A stretch of DNA of 64,000 nt, from positions 2,335,501 to 2,399,500 of the forward strand of contig NZ_CP114035.2 in NCBI RefSeq assembly GCF_026898135.2, in the 5' to 3' direction. Below are positions 8,951-17,286 of the stretch, in pieces. The first letter of the stretch is position 1. Each line of letters starts with the position of its first letter. Made by a program: the position numbers and the translations under genes. The notes under the pieces are model-generated. The model saw only the letters and a list, made by a program, of their open reading frames with translations, had not been told where the DNA came from and searched no databases. The stretch is from Pseudomonas fortuita. Lineage in GTDB: Bacteria > Pseudomonadota > Gammaproteobacteria > Pseudomonadales > Pseudomonadaceae.

Positions 8951-9040
8951 GGAGCAGCCTTGTGCTGCGAAGCGGCCGGTACAGGCCACGCATCCGTATG
9001 CCTCCAATACCGGCCTCTTCGCAGCACAAGGCTGCCCCTA
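8951..9040. repeat. Long inverted repeat (REP variant) between TetR and cptA
   Basis: GGAGCAGCCTTGTGCTGCGAAG followed by GGCCGGTA is repeated inverted as TACCGGCC then CTTCGCAGCACAAGGCTGCC. The arms are about 30 bases with one mismatched region, and the spacer about 25. It follows the cptA stop and could terminate cptA transcription. The arm sequence differs from the GCGGGCAAGCCCGC REP class seen elsewhere in the window. Confidence 0.75.
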
Positions 9041-9051
9041 CACGTGACGAT

Positions 9052-10806
9052 CTACTGGTGATTACTGGCCGTTTCCTGCACTTGCCCGGGCTTGTCCAGT
9101 GGCAGGTGGTCGAACTCGCGCAAGCCATCCTTGCGGTACGGGTCACCAATCCAGCGTGGTGCCACGACAAATTCTGTGCTCACCAGGCTCTTGGCCGGCT
9201 CAAAGCGGTCGTAGCTCAGCCCGGCCAGGTCGGACAGGGTATGGATCAGGTGCGAACTGCTGTAAGGGCGGCTGGCCATCGCCTGCAGGTCGCGGGGGTG
9301 CTCGGCCTGCCAGCGTGGCGAGGTCCACAGCAGGAACGGGATGGTGTACATCGGCCGGGTCGGCGCGCCTTCGTTGCGCCCCAGGCGGTCGTGGTTACCG
9401 GAGCTGTACACGTCTTCGCCGTGGTCAGACAGGTACAGCAGGAAGCCATTGGGGCTGCCGGCCGCATAACGCTTGATCAGGCTCGAAACCACGTAGTCGT
9501 TGTAGCGCACCGCGTTGTCGTAGAAGTTGTAGGTTTCTACCTGGTCTGGCGTCAGCACTTTCGGTACGCCTTGGCCATCGGTGAAGTGCGCGTAGTCGTT
9601 CGGGTAGCGGAAGCGATAGTCCATGTGCGTGCCCAGCAGGTGCACAATGATGAACTTGTTTGGCGCCGGGTCTTGCAGGGCCTTCTCGAACGGCGCCAGC
9701 ACCACGTCATCGTACTGGCTGGCGTTCTGGTTGCGCTGGTTGTTCAGGTAGACCGGGGCGTCGGTCTGCTGCGAGAAGGTGGTCAGCATGGTGTTGCGCT
9801 TGGTCATGGTCTGCTGGTTGGTGATCCAGAAGGTCTTGTAGCCTGCCTGTTTCATCAGGTTGATCAGCGAGGGATCGGTAAGGAAGCGGTCCGGGTTTTG
9901 CTCGTTGCCAAAGGTGAGGATCTGCTGCATCACCTCAATGGTGTACGGGCGTGGGGATACCACGTCGCGGAACACCGTCAGGCCCTTGTCGCTGGCCGCC
10001 AGTGCGTCGAGGTTGGGTGTGGTGTCGCGGTTGTAGCCGTACAGGTGCATGTGCTCGCGGGTGGTGGACTCGCCCAGCACCAGCACCAAGGTGCGTGGCG
10101 CCGTACCGCTGCTGTCACGCAGGTTTTGCAGAGGCGGTAACGCGGCATTCTGCGCCAGCAACTCCTGCATGTTGTCCAGTTGCTGGCGGTACTGACGGTA
10201 GCCCACCAGCAGTTGCCAGGGCACGGCGGGCTCCATGCGCTGCTGCACCTTCTCGGCGGCATCGGCGAAGTTGCGCTCCTGGGTGACCATCTGCTTGTAG
10301 AACGGGTACACCAGGTTGGCCACCAGCAACAGGGCCACCACCGGCAGGCGGCTGCGCAGGGGCAGGCTGACCGGGCGCACGCGCTTCCACAGCAGTACCG
10401 CACCCAGCGTGTAGAGCAGCAGCGCCAGGCCCAGCCACACACTGAAGTACTGGCTGAAGTATTCACCGGCCTCGGCGGTATTGGATTCGAACATCACGAA
10501 GATGACGCTTTGCGAGAACTCCTGGCGATAGATGCCGAAGTAGCTCAAGCCCACCAGCGATGCAGCCCACAGTACCAGGCCGATGACGGCCGCCGTGGCA
10601 CGGGTGAAGCGGGGCAGCAGCAACACCGGGGCCAGCCACAGGCTGCTGAGGAAGAACGCATCGCGAAAACCGGCGAAGCCGGTAGTACCGCTGAACAGCA
10701 GCAATGCCTGGGTGACGCCAGAGAAGTACCAGAAGAACAGCAGCAGCCAGCCCAGGCCGGCCCAGTCCACGCGCGTGCGCACGGTGGGGGATGTAGTGTG
10801 TGACAC
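9052..10806 (-). CDS. cptA: Phosphoethanolamine transferase, CptA-like
   Basis: 584 residues; an inner-membrane enzyme with a periplasmic alkaline-phosphatase-like catalytic domain that moves phosphoethanolamine from phosphatidylethanolamine to the LPS core or lipid A. It has about five N-terminal helices (to residue 170), then RTLVLVLGEST with the likely nucleophile Thr248, LYGYNRDTTP, ITNQQTMTKRNTMLT, HLLGTHMDY, and the metal motif LSDHGEDVY. The resemblance to E. coli CptA runs along the whole length, including QEFSQSVIFVMFESNT and MEPAVPWQ. It stands alone with a 204-base upstream region. It may affect resistance to cationic peptides. Confidence 0.9.
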   Translation of the reverse strand: MSHTTSPTVRTRVDWAGLGWLLLFFWYFSGVTQALLLFSGTTGFAGFRDAFFLSSLWLAPVLLLPRFTRATAAVIGLVLWAASLVGLSYFGIYRQEFSQSVIFVMFESNTAEAGEYFSQYFSVWLGLALLLYTLGAVLLWKRVRPVSLPLRSRLPVVALLLVANLVYPFYKQMVTQERNFADAAEKVQQRMEPAVPWQLLVGYRQYRQQLDNMQELLAQNAALPPLQNLRDSSGTAPRTLVLVLGESTTREHMHLYGYNRDTTPNLDALAASDKGLTVFRDVVSPRPYTIEVMQQILTFGNEQNPDRFLTDPSLINLMKQAGYKTFWITNQQTMTKRNTMLTTFSQQTDAPVYLNNQRNQNASQYDDVVLAPFEKALQDPAPNKFIIVHLLGTHMDYRFRYPNDYAHFTDGQGVPKVLTPDQVETYNFYDNAVRYNDYVVSSLIKRYAAGSPNGFLLYLSDHGEDVYSSGNHDRLGRNEGAPTRPMYTIPFLLWTSPRWQAEHPRDLQAMASRPYSSSHLIHTLSDLAGLSYDRFEPAKSLVSTEFVVAPRWIGDPYRKDGLREFDHLPLDKPGQVQETASNHQ

Positions 10807-11010
10807 GTATGCCTCGTCGTACCTTGACGGCCAGCGGATGTGCCCGTGACCTTAAAGGGCGTGACGCTAATGTGCGGCGTGTGAAAATAACGTCAACGTG
10901 GCGACTGACAGGGGCTGGCCGGTTACCCGGCGCCATGTTTACTGGCGCAATACGCCGACCACACAGGTACTATGTAGTCTGCAAAACCGCACTGACAGGC
11001 CCTGTGGATT

Positions 11011-11169
11011 ATGAATCGTCGAAAGAAAATCAAGCAGCTATTGGAGGCGCATGCCAAGAAGGCCAATGCCAAACTGGCGCCGCGCAAGCCCAAGTACATC
11101 TGCAAGGCAGACCGCTTGAAGATGGAAGCAGAGGCGGCGGGGGATACCCCTGATGCAGCGCAAAGCTGA
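11011..11169 (+). CDS. DUF2986 family small protein
   Basis: 52 residues, very basic. The start MNRRKKIKQLLEAHAKKANA and the following KPKYICKADR match the conserved core of the DUF2986 family, short proteins found in many gammaproteobacteria with unknown function. The C-terminal 15 residues are acidic and Ala/Gly-rich. The ATG at 11011 is the only sensible start. The gene lies alone between cptA (divergent) and a REP sequence. Confidence 0.75.
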   Translation: MNRRKKIKQLLEAHAKKANAKLAPRKPKYICKADRLKMEAEAAGDTPDAAQS

Positions 11170-11189
11170 TAGCGGAATTGGAAACTTAC

Positions 11190-11235
11190 CCTGTGGGAGC
11201 GGCCTTGCGTCGCGATAGGGCCGCATAGCGGCCCC
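11190..11235. repeat. Single REP-like palindrome
   Basis: CTGTGGGAGCGGCCTTG followed by TCGCGATAGGGCCGC and GCGGCCCC is the Pseudomonas REP form that ends in a CGCGA core. It lies 20 bases after the DUF2986 stop in a 232-base spacer that otherwise shows nothing I recognise. Confidence 0.65.
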
Positions 11236-11401
11236 AGATTTCAACGTCACGGCAACCCTTGCCGGGGCTGCTTTCACAGGTACTGCATAAGTCTGAAGCT
11301 TGCGCTGTACCTGTGGGCGCTGGCCAGGCGGCGATGAGGCCAGATCAAGCAGCACCAGACAGCTGTCCCACAGAGCGTGCGACCCGCATCAGGCGTGATG
11401 G

Positions 11402-11776
11402 TCAACGGCGGTAATAACGGTAGTCGCCATGGTGGCGCTGGTGCATGGCCCGCTCATGGCGGCGCTCCCAATCACGGCGCCGTTCCCAGTCACGCCGCCG
11501 CTCCCAGTCCCGCCGGGCTTGCTCCCGCCGCCACTGCTCACGGCGCCAGTCGCTTCTGTGGTCATGCCAGCGGTCGTCGTCGTGAGCCAGCAGCGTGGCC
11601 GGCTGTGCATTGGCTACACTGGCCACCCTCGACCAGGGGTTGGCGGCAGGCTGTAACGGTGACTGAACCGCAGGCGCCATCGCCACCGGTGCTTTCATTT
11701 GAGTTGCGGATGCCGTGCCCACCGCCGCGAACGAGAACAGGCCGAGCAGCACCAACCTTGCGACATGTATTTTCAT
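11402..11776 (-). CDS. Secreted Arg/Trp/Glu-rich repeat protein
   Basis: About 124 residues from the ATG at 11776, which begins a clear signal peptide (MKIHVARLVLLGLFSFAAVGTASA). A frame extension upstream to 11872 is probably not translated. The mature part is Ala/Pro-rich for 50 residues and then strongly charged: DDDRWHDHRSDWRREQ followed by three copies of RRDWERR and an RHH...YRYYRR tail. Likely periplasmic. Similar short secreted proteins with RDWERR-like repeats occur in Pseudomonas, but I know of no function. Confidence 0.7.
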   Translation of the reverse strand: MKIHVARLVLLGLFSFAAVGTASATQMKAPVAMAPAVQSPLQPAANPWSRVASVANAQPATLLAHDDDRWHDHRSDWRREQWRREQARRDWERRRDWERRRDWERRHERAMHQRHHGDYRYYRR

Positions 11777-11980
11777 GAGCGAAGCCAACCTCTGATAACA
11801 ATTGAGCCATCTGGCCAGCAGGTGTGGACGAACCTTGTCTCGCGTTCCGCTACCTTTCTGTGCCTCCCACATAGACCGGCAAACGGGAAAAAGTTCGCTA
11901 CAGCAACAACTTGTAGAAATTTATGATGCCTGGTCACTACGTTCCACAAGCCTGACTGTGCGCGTGCAGCGATCTACTGT

Positions 11981-12571
11981 TCATTGGTTTGCGAACACTT
12001 CTCGCAGGTGTGCCCGGTAACTGTCGAACGCGGCAATCGTACCCACAATCACCTCGGCCTCTTGCTCGTCAGTCAGCACCAGGCCATCAAGCCTGGCCAC
12101 GAACTCGCGCCAGTGCAACGCGCGCCCATCGGGGTGCGGTGCCAGGTGGCGGGCACCCTGATCGCCATCCAGGCCCAGGCGCTGGGTTTGCTTGAACAGG
12201 AACGCCGCCCCCAGGTTCGAGCCTTCACTGCAATACAGCCATCCCAGCGCCTGGGCCGGGCTGGCGCTGACTTGTCGAGGCGGCGCTGGCAGCGACAGGC
12301 CCAGGTCACGCAAGTCGTCCTCTACTGCCGCGAAGCGTGACAGCGCCACCAGGCCCGGCAGGCGCTGGTTGAGTTGGTCATCCTGGTAAAGCGCCACTAG
12401 GCTGCCATGAAAACGGTGCTGCACCTGCAGAAAGCGGCCATAACGCTCGTGGCTCTCGAAGGGCCGGGCCGCCATTACCAGTTGATCAACGCTGTCATGG
12501 TCCCGGCTGCTAGCCGCTTTCAGGCGTTGGCAGCGGCTCGGCTGCAAGAGGTCGGAGTGTACAGCTGTCAT
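11981..12571 (-). CDS. Biliverdin-producing heme oxygenase
   Basis: About 196 residues from ATG 12571 (a TTG at 12604 is a weaker alternative). The helical heme oxygenase fold is indicated by SSRDHDSVDQLVM, whose His25 fits the proximal heme ligand, RFLQVQHRFH in helix 2, and the distal-helix pattern GWLYCSEGSNLGAAF. It would open heme to biliverdin, CO and iron. There is no bacteriophytochrome, FecI/FecR or heme receptor next to it in the window, so whether it supplies chromophore or iron cannot be told. Confidence 0.82.
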   Translation of the reverse strand: MTAVHSDLLQPSRCQRLKAASSRDHDSVDQLVMAARPFESHERYGRFLQVQHRFHGSLVALYQDDQLNQRLPGLVALSRFAAVEDDLRDLGLSLPAPPRQVSASPAQALGWLYCSEGSNLGAAFLFKQTQRLGLDGDQGARHLAPHPDGRALHWREFVARLDGLVLTDEQEAEVIVGTIAAFDSYRAHLREVFANQ

Positions 12572-12754
12572 GGGTGTATCCGTGGCAAGAAGGCAATGTG
12601 TCAATCATGCTTGCCAGCAAGGGTAGGCGGCAAGCGCGAGCGAGAGCCCCGCACGTCGGTGGGTCGAAAAAACACCAGCCCTTGGGCTATAGGAGCGGCT
12701 TGCCCGCGACTGATTTAACATGGCTGACGCATTCAAGTTCCCCGGGAGCCAGTC

Positions 12755-13246
12755 ATGAGTACCCTACAGTTCCGTACCCCCACCGTTGCAGACGCCGAGC
12801 GCTGCTACGCCATTGAAATCGGCGCCTATGAAGGAGATGAAGCGGCCACGCTGGAAAAAATCCGCACCCGCATCGCGCAGTATCCGCACGGCTTCCTCAT
12901 CCTGGAAAACATGGGTGAAATCGTCGGCTTCATCAATAGCGGTTGCGCCTACGAAGTGGTCATGTCTGATGAAGACTTCAAGGAACTGGTCGGCCATGAC
13001 CCGGCAGCACCGAACGTGGTGATCATGTCGGTGGTGGTGGACCCTGCGCACCAGGGCAACGGTTACGCCAAGCGGTTGATGGACGAATTCATCGCCCGCA
13101 TGAAGGCGTCAGGCAAACAGGCCATTCACCTGATGTGCAAGCAGCAGCATGTGGCGCTGTACCAGAAGATGGGATATCAGTACGTCAAACCGTCGCCTTC
13201 GGACCATGGCGGCATGGCCTGGCATGAAATGATCCTCGCGCTGTAA
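12755..13246 (+). CDS. GNAT-family N-acetyltransferase
   Basis: 163 residues, one GNAT domain. Motif A is clear: IMSVVVDPAHQGNGYAKRLMDEF, with the Q-G-N-G-Y-A acetyl-CoA pyrophosphate loop; motif B appears as VALYQKMGY. The layout resembles arylalkylamine-type acetyltransferases. The ATG at 12755 follows GGGAGCC. Acceptor unknown. It converges with the LysR gene 13261-14169. Confidence 0.85.
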   Translation: MSTLQFRTPTVADAERCYAIEIGAYEGDEAATLEKIRTRIAQYPHGFLILENMGEIVGFINSGCAYEVVMSDEDFKELVGHDPAAPNVVIMSVVVDPAHQGNGYAKRLMDEFIARMKASGKQAIHLMCKQQHVALYQKMGYQYVKPSPSDHGGMAWHEMILAL

Positions 13247-13260
13247 TCCATGGGCCAGGA

Positions 13261-14169
13261 TCAGGCCGATCGACCGAAAAGACCGTGGATCACTTCCCTG
13301 AGCCAGCGGTTGCCACTGTCTTGGTGATAGCGCGCATGCCAGTGCTGTTTCACGGTGAAGCCCTCCACAGCGAATGGGCAGTCGTGCACTTGCAGGTCGT
13401 GCATGTCGGCAAGGGTCTGGCCGATATGCCTTGGTAGGGTGGCGACCAGGTCGGTGCTGCCAACGATCATCCCCAGCCCCAGGAACGCCGGTAGATCCAG
13501 CACGATCCGGCGCTCTATACCCGCCCGGGCCAGCCCCGCCTCCAGCAACTTCTGGCCGGTGCCTGCGCTGATCTGTACATGGCCTTCGGCTTGGTAGCGG
13601 GCCACATTCATGCCATGGGCGAGGCGCGGGTGCTGGCGATTGCTCAGGCACACCCAGTCCTGATCGAACAATACCTGCTGATACATCCCGCCTCCCAGCC
13701 AGGGCACAAAACCAATGGCCAGGTCGGCCTCGCCCGACTCCAGGGCACTTTCGCTATTGCCGTCGATGCGCGCCGCCTCCAGGCGAATGCCGGGGGCATG
13801 GCTGCGCAGGTAGTTGAGGATGCTCGGCAGCAAGGTGATATGGCTGGCATCGCTGACACACAGGCGAAAGTGTCTTTGCGCGGTGGCGGGTGTGAATTGC
13901 GGTTCCCACGCCGTCAGCCGACGCAGCGATTCGAGTACTTCGCGGCAGGGCCCGATCAACTGGTCGGCGCGCGGAGTCGGGGCCATGCCACCGGGGGTGC
14001 GGACAAATAACGGGTCGTTCAGTTGCTGACGCAGGCGGGCCAGCCAGATGCTGATGGTTGGCTGGCTTTGGCCCAGCTGCTCTGCGGCACGCGTAACGCT
14101 GCGGCAGTGATACAGCAGGTCGAACAGTTGCAGCAACTTGGGCTCGGGCAGGGCATCGGCGGCACTCAT
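13261..14169 (-). CDS. LysR-family regulator, divergent from the AroE/AroQ operon
   Basis: 302 residues from the ATG at 14169; the frame is open further upstream to 14724 but that part lies antisense to the next operon and is not coding. The HTH reads LLQLFDLLYHCRSVTRAAEQLGQSQPTISIWLARLRQQL, then the linker NDPLFVRTPGGMAPTPRA, as in the NodD/LeuO/NahR branch, whose members respond to aromatic or organic-acid signals. It is the likely regulator of the divergent operon through the dyad at 14180-14197. Confidence 0.9.
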   Translation of the reverse strand: MSAADALPEPKLLQLFDLLYHCRSVTRAAEQLGQSQPTISIWLARLRQQLNDPLFVRTPGGMAPTPRADQLIGPCREVLESLRRLTAWEPQFTPATAQRHFRLCVSDASHITLLPSILNYLRSHAPGIRLEAARIDGNSESALESGEADLAIGFVPWLGGGMYQQVLFDQDWVCLSNRQHPRLAHGMNVARYQAEGHVQISAGTGQKLLEAGLARAGIERRIVLDLPAFLGLGMIVGSTDLVATLPRHIGQTLADMHDLQVHDCPFAVEGFTVKQHWHARYHQDSGNRWLREVIHGLFGRSA

Positions 14170-14179
14170 TATTGCAATT

Positions 14180-14197
14180 CTCAATAGGTGTATTGAG
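14180..14197. promoter_or_regulatory. Inverted repeat, candidate LysR operator
   Basis: CTCAATA-GGTG-TATTGAG is a perfect 7-bp dyad starting 11 bases upstream of the LysR start and about 66 upstream of the divergent operon. Extra CAAT/ATTG half-motifs flank it on both sides. The position suits autoregulation and activation of the divergent operon. Confidence 0.55.
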
Positions 14198-14262
14198 GCC
14201 ATTGTATAGCCCGATCGGGAGACGCTGCATAAGGTAATCGCAAACCACAGGAGGTCTGCGAT

Positions 14263-15210
14263 TTGAAAATCTGCATTCTGGGTGCCGGTGCCCTGGGCTG
14301 CGCTATTGGCGCGGCGTTGAGTGAGGCCGGGCACCAAACCTGGCTGCTCAACCGTGGCCGTGAGCATGTCGAAGCCATCAACCTGCACGGTTTGCAGGTA
14401 CAGGACGAACACGGCGAGCGGCAAGTACGTGTCAATGCCACCACCGCTGCCAACGACGTGGGCGTGGTTGACCTGGTCGTAGTGTTGGTGAAGTCGTTCC
14501 ACACCGCTGAAGCGATGGGCGGTGCCACAGCCCTGCTCGGGCCGCAGACGCTGGTACTGTCGCTGCAGAACGGCCTCGGGCATGAAGACATTCTGGCCGA
14601 GGTCGTCGGCAGAGCGCGAGTACTGGCGGGCAAAACCTATGTCGGCGGTGTGTTGTTGGCACCGGGTTCGATCCGAGCTGGCGTGGCGGGTAAGCACACT
14701 TACATCGGTGAATTGGACGGGCAACTGACGCCTCGCGTGCAGGCCATCGCCGAGGCCTTCAATGCTGCGGGGCTGGCCACCACGGTCAGTGACAATATCC
14801 TCGGCACCATGTGGGACAAGTTACTGGTGAATGTCGCAACCGGCGCGCTCAGCGGTATCACCATGCTCAGTTATGGCCAGCTGTACAGCGAACCGTTGCT
14901 CGAGAGCACCGCCAAGGCTGCCGTGGCCGAGGCAATGGCCGTTGCACAACGGGCCGGTATCAGGCTGGGCCTTACCAGCCCAGATGCGGCATGGGCACTG
15001 GCCGCCGAGGGCCTGCCGGCAAGCTTCCGTACCTCGATGCTGCAGAGCCTGGAAAAAGGCTCGATCACCGAAATCGACTTCATCAACGGCTCCGTCGTGC
15101 GCTGGGGCCAGCGCCATGGCGTTGCCACCCCCGTCAACGCGACCTTGGTGGCCTGTATCAAGGGCATTGAACGCGCGATGGCCGATCACCAGAAAAGGGA
15201 TAACCCATGA
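14263..15210 (+). CDS. Ketopantoate reductase (ApbA/PanE) family protein
   Basis: 315 residues from a TTG start with CAGGAGG upstream. The N-terminal Rossmann NADP site is ILGAGALGCAIGAAL, followed by LVVVLVKSFHT and LQNGLGHED; the C-terminal helical domain has MWDKLLVNVATGALSG, with the conserved Lys. PanE reduces 2-dehydropantoate, but many Pseudomonas paralogues act on other 2-oxo acids. It is the first gene of an operon in which every junction but one is an ATGA overlap, next to CoA-thioester and dehydroquinate-type enzymes, so a catabolic role is more likely than pantothenate synthesis. Confidence 0.82.
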   Translation: MKICILGAGALGCAIGAALSEAGHQTWLLNRGREHVEAINLHGLQVQDEHGERQVRVNATTAANDVGVVDLVVVLVKSFHTAEAMGGATALLGPQTLVLSLQNGLGHEDILAEVVGRARVLAGKTYVGGVLLAPGSIRAGVAGKHTYIGELDGQLTPRVQAIAEAFNAAGLATTVSDNILGTMWDKLLVNVATGALSGITMLSYGQLYSEPLLESTAKAAVAEAMAVAQRAGIRLGLTSPDAAWALAAEGLPASFRTSMLQSLEKGSITEIDFINGSVVRWGQRHGVATPVNATLVACIKGIERAMADHQKRDNP

Positions 15211-15605
15211 GCCAGCCGAAAGCCTACCTCGAACACGTTGCCTTCTGGGTGCGCGACATTCAGTGGCATATCCGTTTCTTCAACGAAGTGTGCGGTATGG
15301 CCCTGCGAGAAGCGCAGGGCGATGTCGAGCAGCCCACGCAGTACTGGACGCTGGGCGGCCTGCAGTTCATTCACCAGCCTGACTTCGCCGGGCCGGAGGG
15401 GCGCATGGCCCACCTGGGCATCATGTGCGAGGACCTCGAAGCCGCCCTTGCCGCAGCCCAGCGCTTCGGCGTCAGCGAAATGCCTCAGGGCCGCAACTGG
15501 CTGCGCCTGCCGGACGGTTTGGCAGTTGAGTTCATCCAGGCCTCGCCGGCCACTTGCGTCGCCCAGGCACTGGCCATCGACCCGCGTGCGGAGGTATCGG
15601 CATGA
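15207..15605 (+). CDS. VOC family protein in the AroE/AroQ operon
   Basis: 132 residues; its ATG overlaps the previous stop. A single VOC unit with likely metal ligands His in LEHVAFWV, His in MAHLGIM and Glu in AVEFIQ, the usual H-H-E pattern. It could be a lyase, epimerase or ring-cleaving enzyme. The C-terminal 15 residues extend beyond the fold. Its position between a 2-oxoacid reductase and a MaoC hydratase implies a step in the same pathway, nature unknown. Confidence 0.8.
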   Translation: MSQPKAYLEHVAFWVRDIQWHIRFFNEVCGMALREAQGDVEQPTQYWTLGGLQFIHQPDFAGPEGRMAHLGIMCEDLEAALAAAQRFGVSEMPQGRNWLRLPDGLAVEFIQASPATCVAQALAIDPRAEVSA

Positions 15606-16057
15606 GCGTAGTGGAGAAATTCTGGGACGATGCCCGCGAAGGCGATGAATGCCTCAGCCCCACCTACACGGTAACCCGCGAGCGCATCCTGGCTTACGCC
15701 GACCTTACCGGCGACCACACCCCGGTCCATGTCGATGAGGAATACGCCAATGCCAGCCATTTCGGCTGCCTGGTCGCCCACGGCTTGTTCGGGTTGTCGA
15801 TCGCCGATGGCTTGAAGACCCAATGCCAATACCGCTTCGTGCCAGGCATGTCGCTGGGTTGGACGTGGGATTTCGTACTGCCGATCAAGGTCAACGATGT
15901 GCTGCAGGTACGCATGCGCGTGGGGGCGATGCGTCCCAGCAAAAGTCGCCCGGGCTGGGGCATCGTGGTTTTGCCGTCGGAACTGATCAACCAGAATGGC
16001 GAAGTCGTGCAGCGCGGTGAGCACCGCCTGATGGTGCCAAGGAGGGCAGAAGCATGA
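15602..16057 (+). CDS. MaoC-like enoyl-CoA hydratase
   Basis: 151 residues, ATGA overlap with the VOC gene; an upstream ATG at 15554 is inside the VOC gene and lacks support. Hot-dog fold with the hydratase signature LTGDHTPVHVDEEYA, which supplies the catalytic Asp and His, then FGCLVAHGLFGLSIADGL. Such enzymes hydrate 2-enoyl-CoA esters, including mesaconyl- and itaconyl-type substrates. It is directly followed by a class III CoA-transferase that could make its CoA substrate. Confidence 0.87.
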   Translation: MSVVEKFWDDAREGDECLSPTYTVTRERILAYADLTGDHTPVHVDEEYANASHFGCLVAHGLFGLSIADGLKTQCQYRFVPGMSLGWTWDFVLPIKVNDVLQVRMRVGAMRPSKSRPGWGIVVLPSELINQNGEVVQRGEHRLMVPRRAEA

Positions 16058-17286
16058 GCCAGGCGTTGCCTTTGGCGGGTATCCGCGTCATCGACTACAG
16101 CCACTTCCTCGCCGGCCCTTATGTGGGCCGCTGCCTGGCCGCGCTGGGGGCCGAGGTGATCAAGGTCGAACGGCCGGGCAGCGGCGATGCCGGGCGCCAG
16201 CATGCGTTTACCCTGGACGAGCAGCAGAGCGGCTACTTCCTGCAGTTGAACATGGGCAAGCAGGGCGTCAGCGTCAACATGAAGGACCCGCGTGGCAAAG
16301 CCTTCATGCAACGCCTGACTGATTCGGCCGACGTGTTCATCGAGAACTATCGTCCAGGTGCCCTGGACAAGCTTGGCCTTGGTTATGCCGAGCTGTCGGC
16401 GCGTAACCCGCGTCTGGTTTACTGCTCGATCTCCGCCTACGGCCACACCGGGCCTGATGCCCACCGCGCCGGCTTCGGGCTGATCGCCGAAGCCAAGAGC
16501 GGCATCATGCAGATGGTTGGCGTGCCGGGCGAAGCGCCGCCGTTGCTGCGCATTTCCCTTGGCGACATGTACACCGGTATCCATGCTGTAGCGGCGATCA
16601 ACGCGGCGCTGCTGGGCAGGGTCAGCTCTGGACGCGGACAACATATCGACATGGCCCTGTACGACACGCTGGTGTCGATGCACGAGTATGCGGTGCAGTG
16701 CTACACGTTGTCGCAGGGCACAGTGCTACCCGAGCAGACCGGCCATGACATGCCGACCTCGACCCTGTATGGCGTCTTCCGCGCAGCCGATGGCGACCTG
16801 GTCATCGCCGCTCAGGTCGACGACGCCTGGCAGCGCTTCGCCGCCATGGTCGAGGCCAATGGCGGCCCGCCTGGGTTCGGTAGCGATGGCCGCTACCATA
16901 AGCTCAATGGCCGCAATGCACATCGCGAGGCGATTCTGGCGGTAGTCCGGGATTGGGTCGGCGTGCGTCGGGTCGCCGACATCTTGCAACTGCTCGATGG
17001 CATCGACATTCCCAGCGCCAAAGTGCAACGCATTGATGAAGTGCTGGCCGATCCGCAGATTCAGGCTCGCAACATGGTCATCGAACAGCAGCACCCGCGC
17101 TACGGCACCTTGCGCCTGCCCAATCTGCCGTTCCGCTTTTCTGACTGCGATACCACGATCCATCAGGTTGCCCCGGACCTTGGCCAGCACAATGCCGAGG
17201 TCGCTGCGGGGCTTGGCTTCAGTCCCGAAGAAATCACCGCCATGCAAGCGGCCGGTGTGCTGTTCACCCACGGAGATGCACGATGA
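16054..17286 (+). CDS. CaiB/BaiF (class III) CoA-transferase
   Basis: 410 residues, full family length, ATGA overlaps on both sides. Key motifs: GIRVIDYSHFLAGPYVGRCLAALGAEVIKVE (CoA-binding Rossmann start), GKQGVSVNMKDPRG, FIENYRPGALDKLGLGY, ISLGDMYTG with the catalytic Asp, and GRGQHIDMALYDTLVS. It moves CoA between carboxylic acids and would activate a carboxylate for the MaoC hydratase. Donor and acceptor are unknown. Confidence 0.9.
   Translation: MSQALPLAGIRVIDYSHFLAGPYVGRCLAALGAEVIKVERPGSGDAGRQHAFTLDEQQSGYFLQLNMGKQGVSVNMKDPRGKAFMQRLTDSADVFIENYRPGALDKLGLGYAELSARNPRLVYCSISAYGHTGPDAHRAGFGLIAEAKSGIMQMVGVPGEAPPLLRISLGDMYTGIHAVAAINAALLGRVSSGRGQHIDMALYDTLVSMHEYAVQCYTLSQGTVLPEQTGHDMPTSTLYGVFRAADGDLVIAAQVDDAWQRFAAMVEANGGPPGFGSDGRYHKLNGRNAHREAILAVVRDWVGVRRVADILQLLDGIDIPSAKVQRIDEVLADPQIQARNMVIEQQHPRYGTLRLPNLPFRFSDCDTTIHQVAPDLGQHNAEVAAGLGFSPEEITAMQAAGVLFTHGDAR

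Noticed and set aside
12605..12754. Short open frames before the GNAT gene
   Set aside because: They cross a half REP sequence (around 12690-12710) and lack ribosome sites or conserved features.
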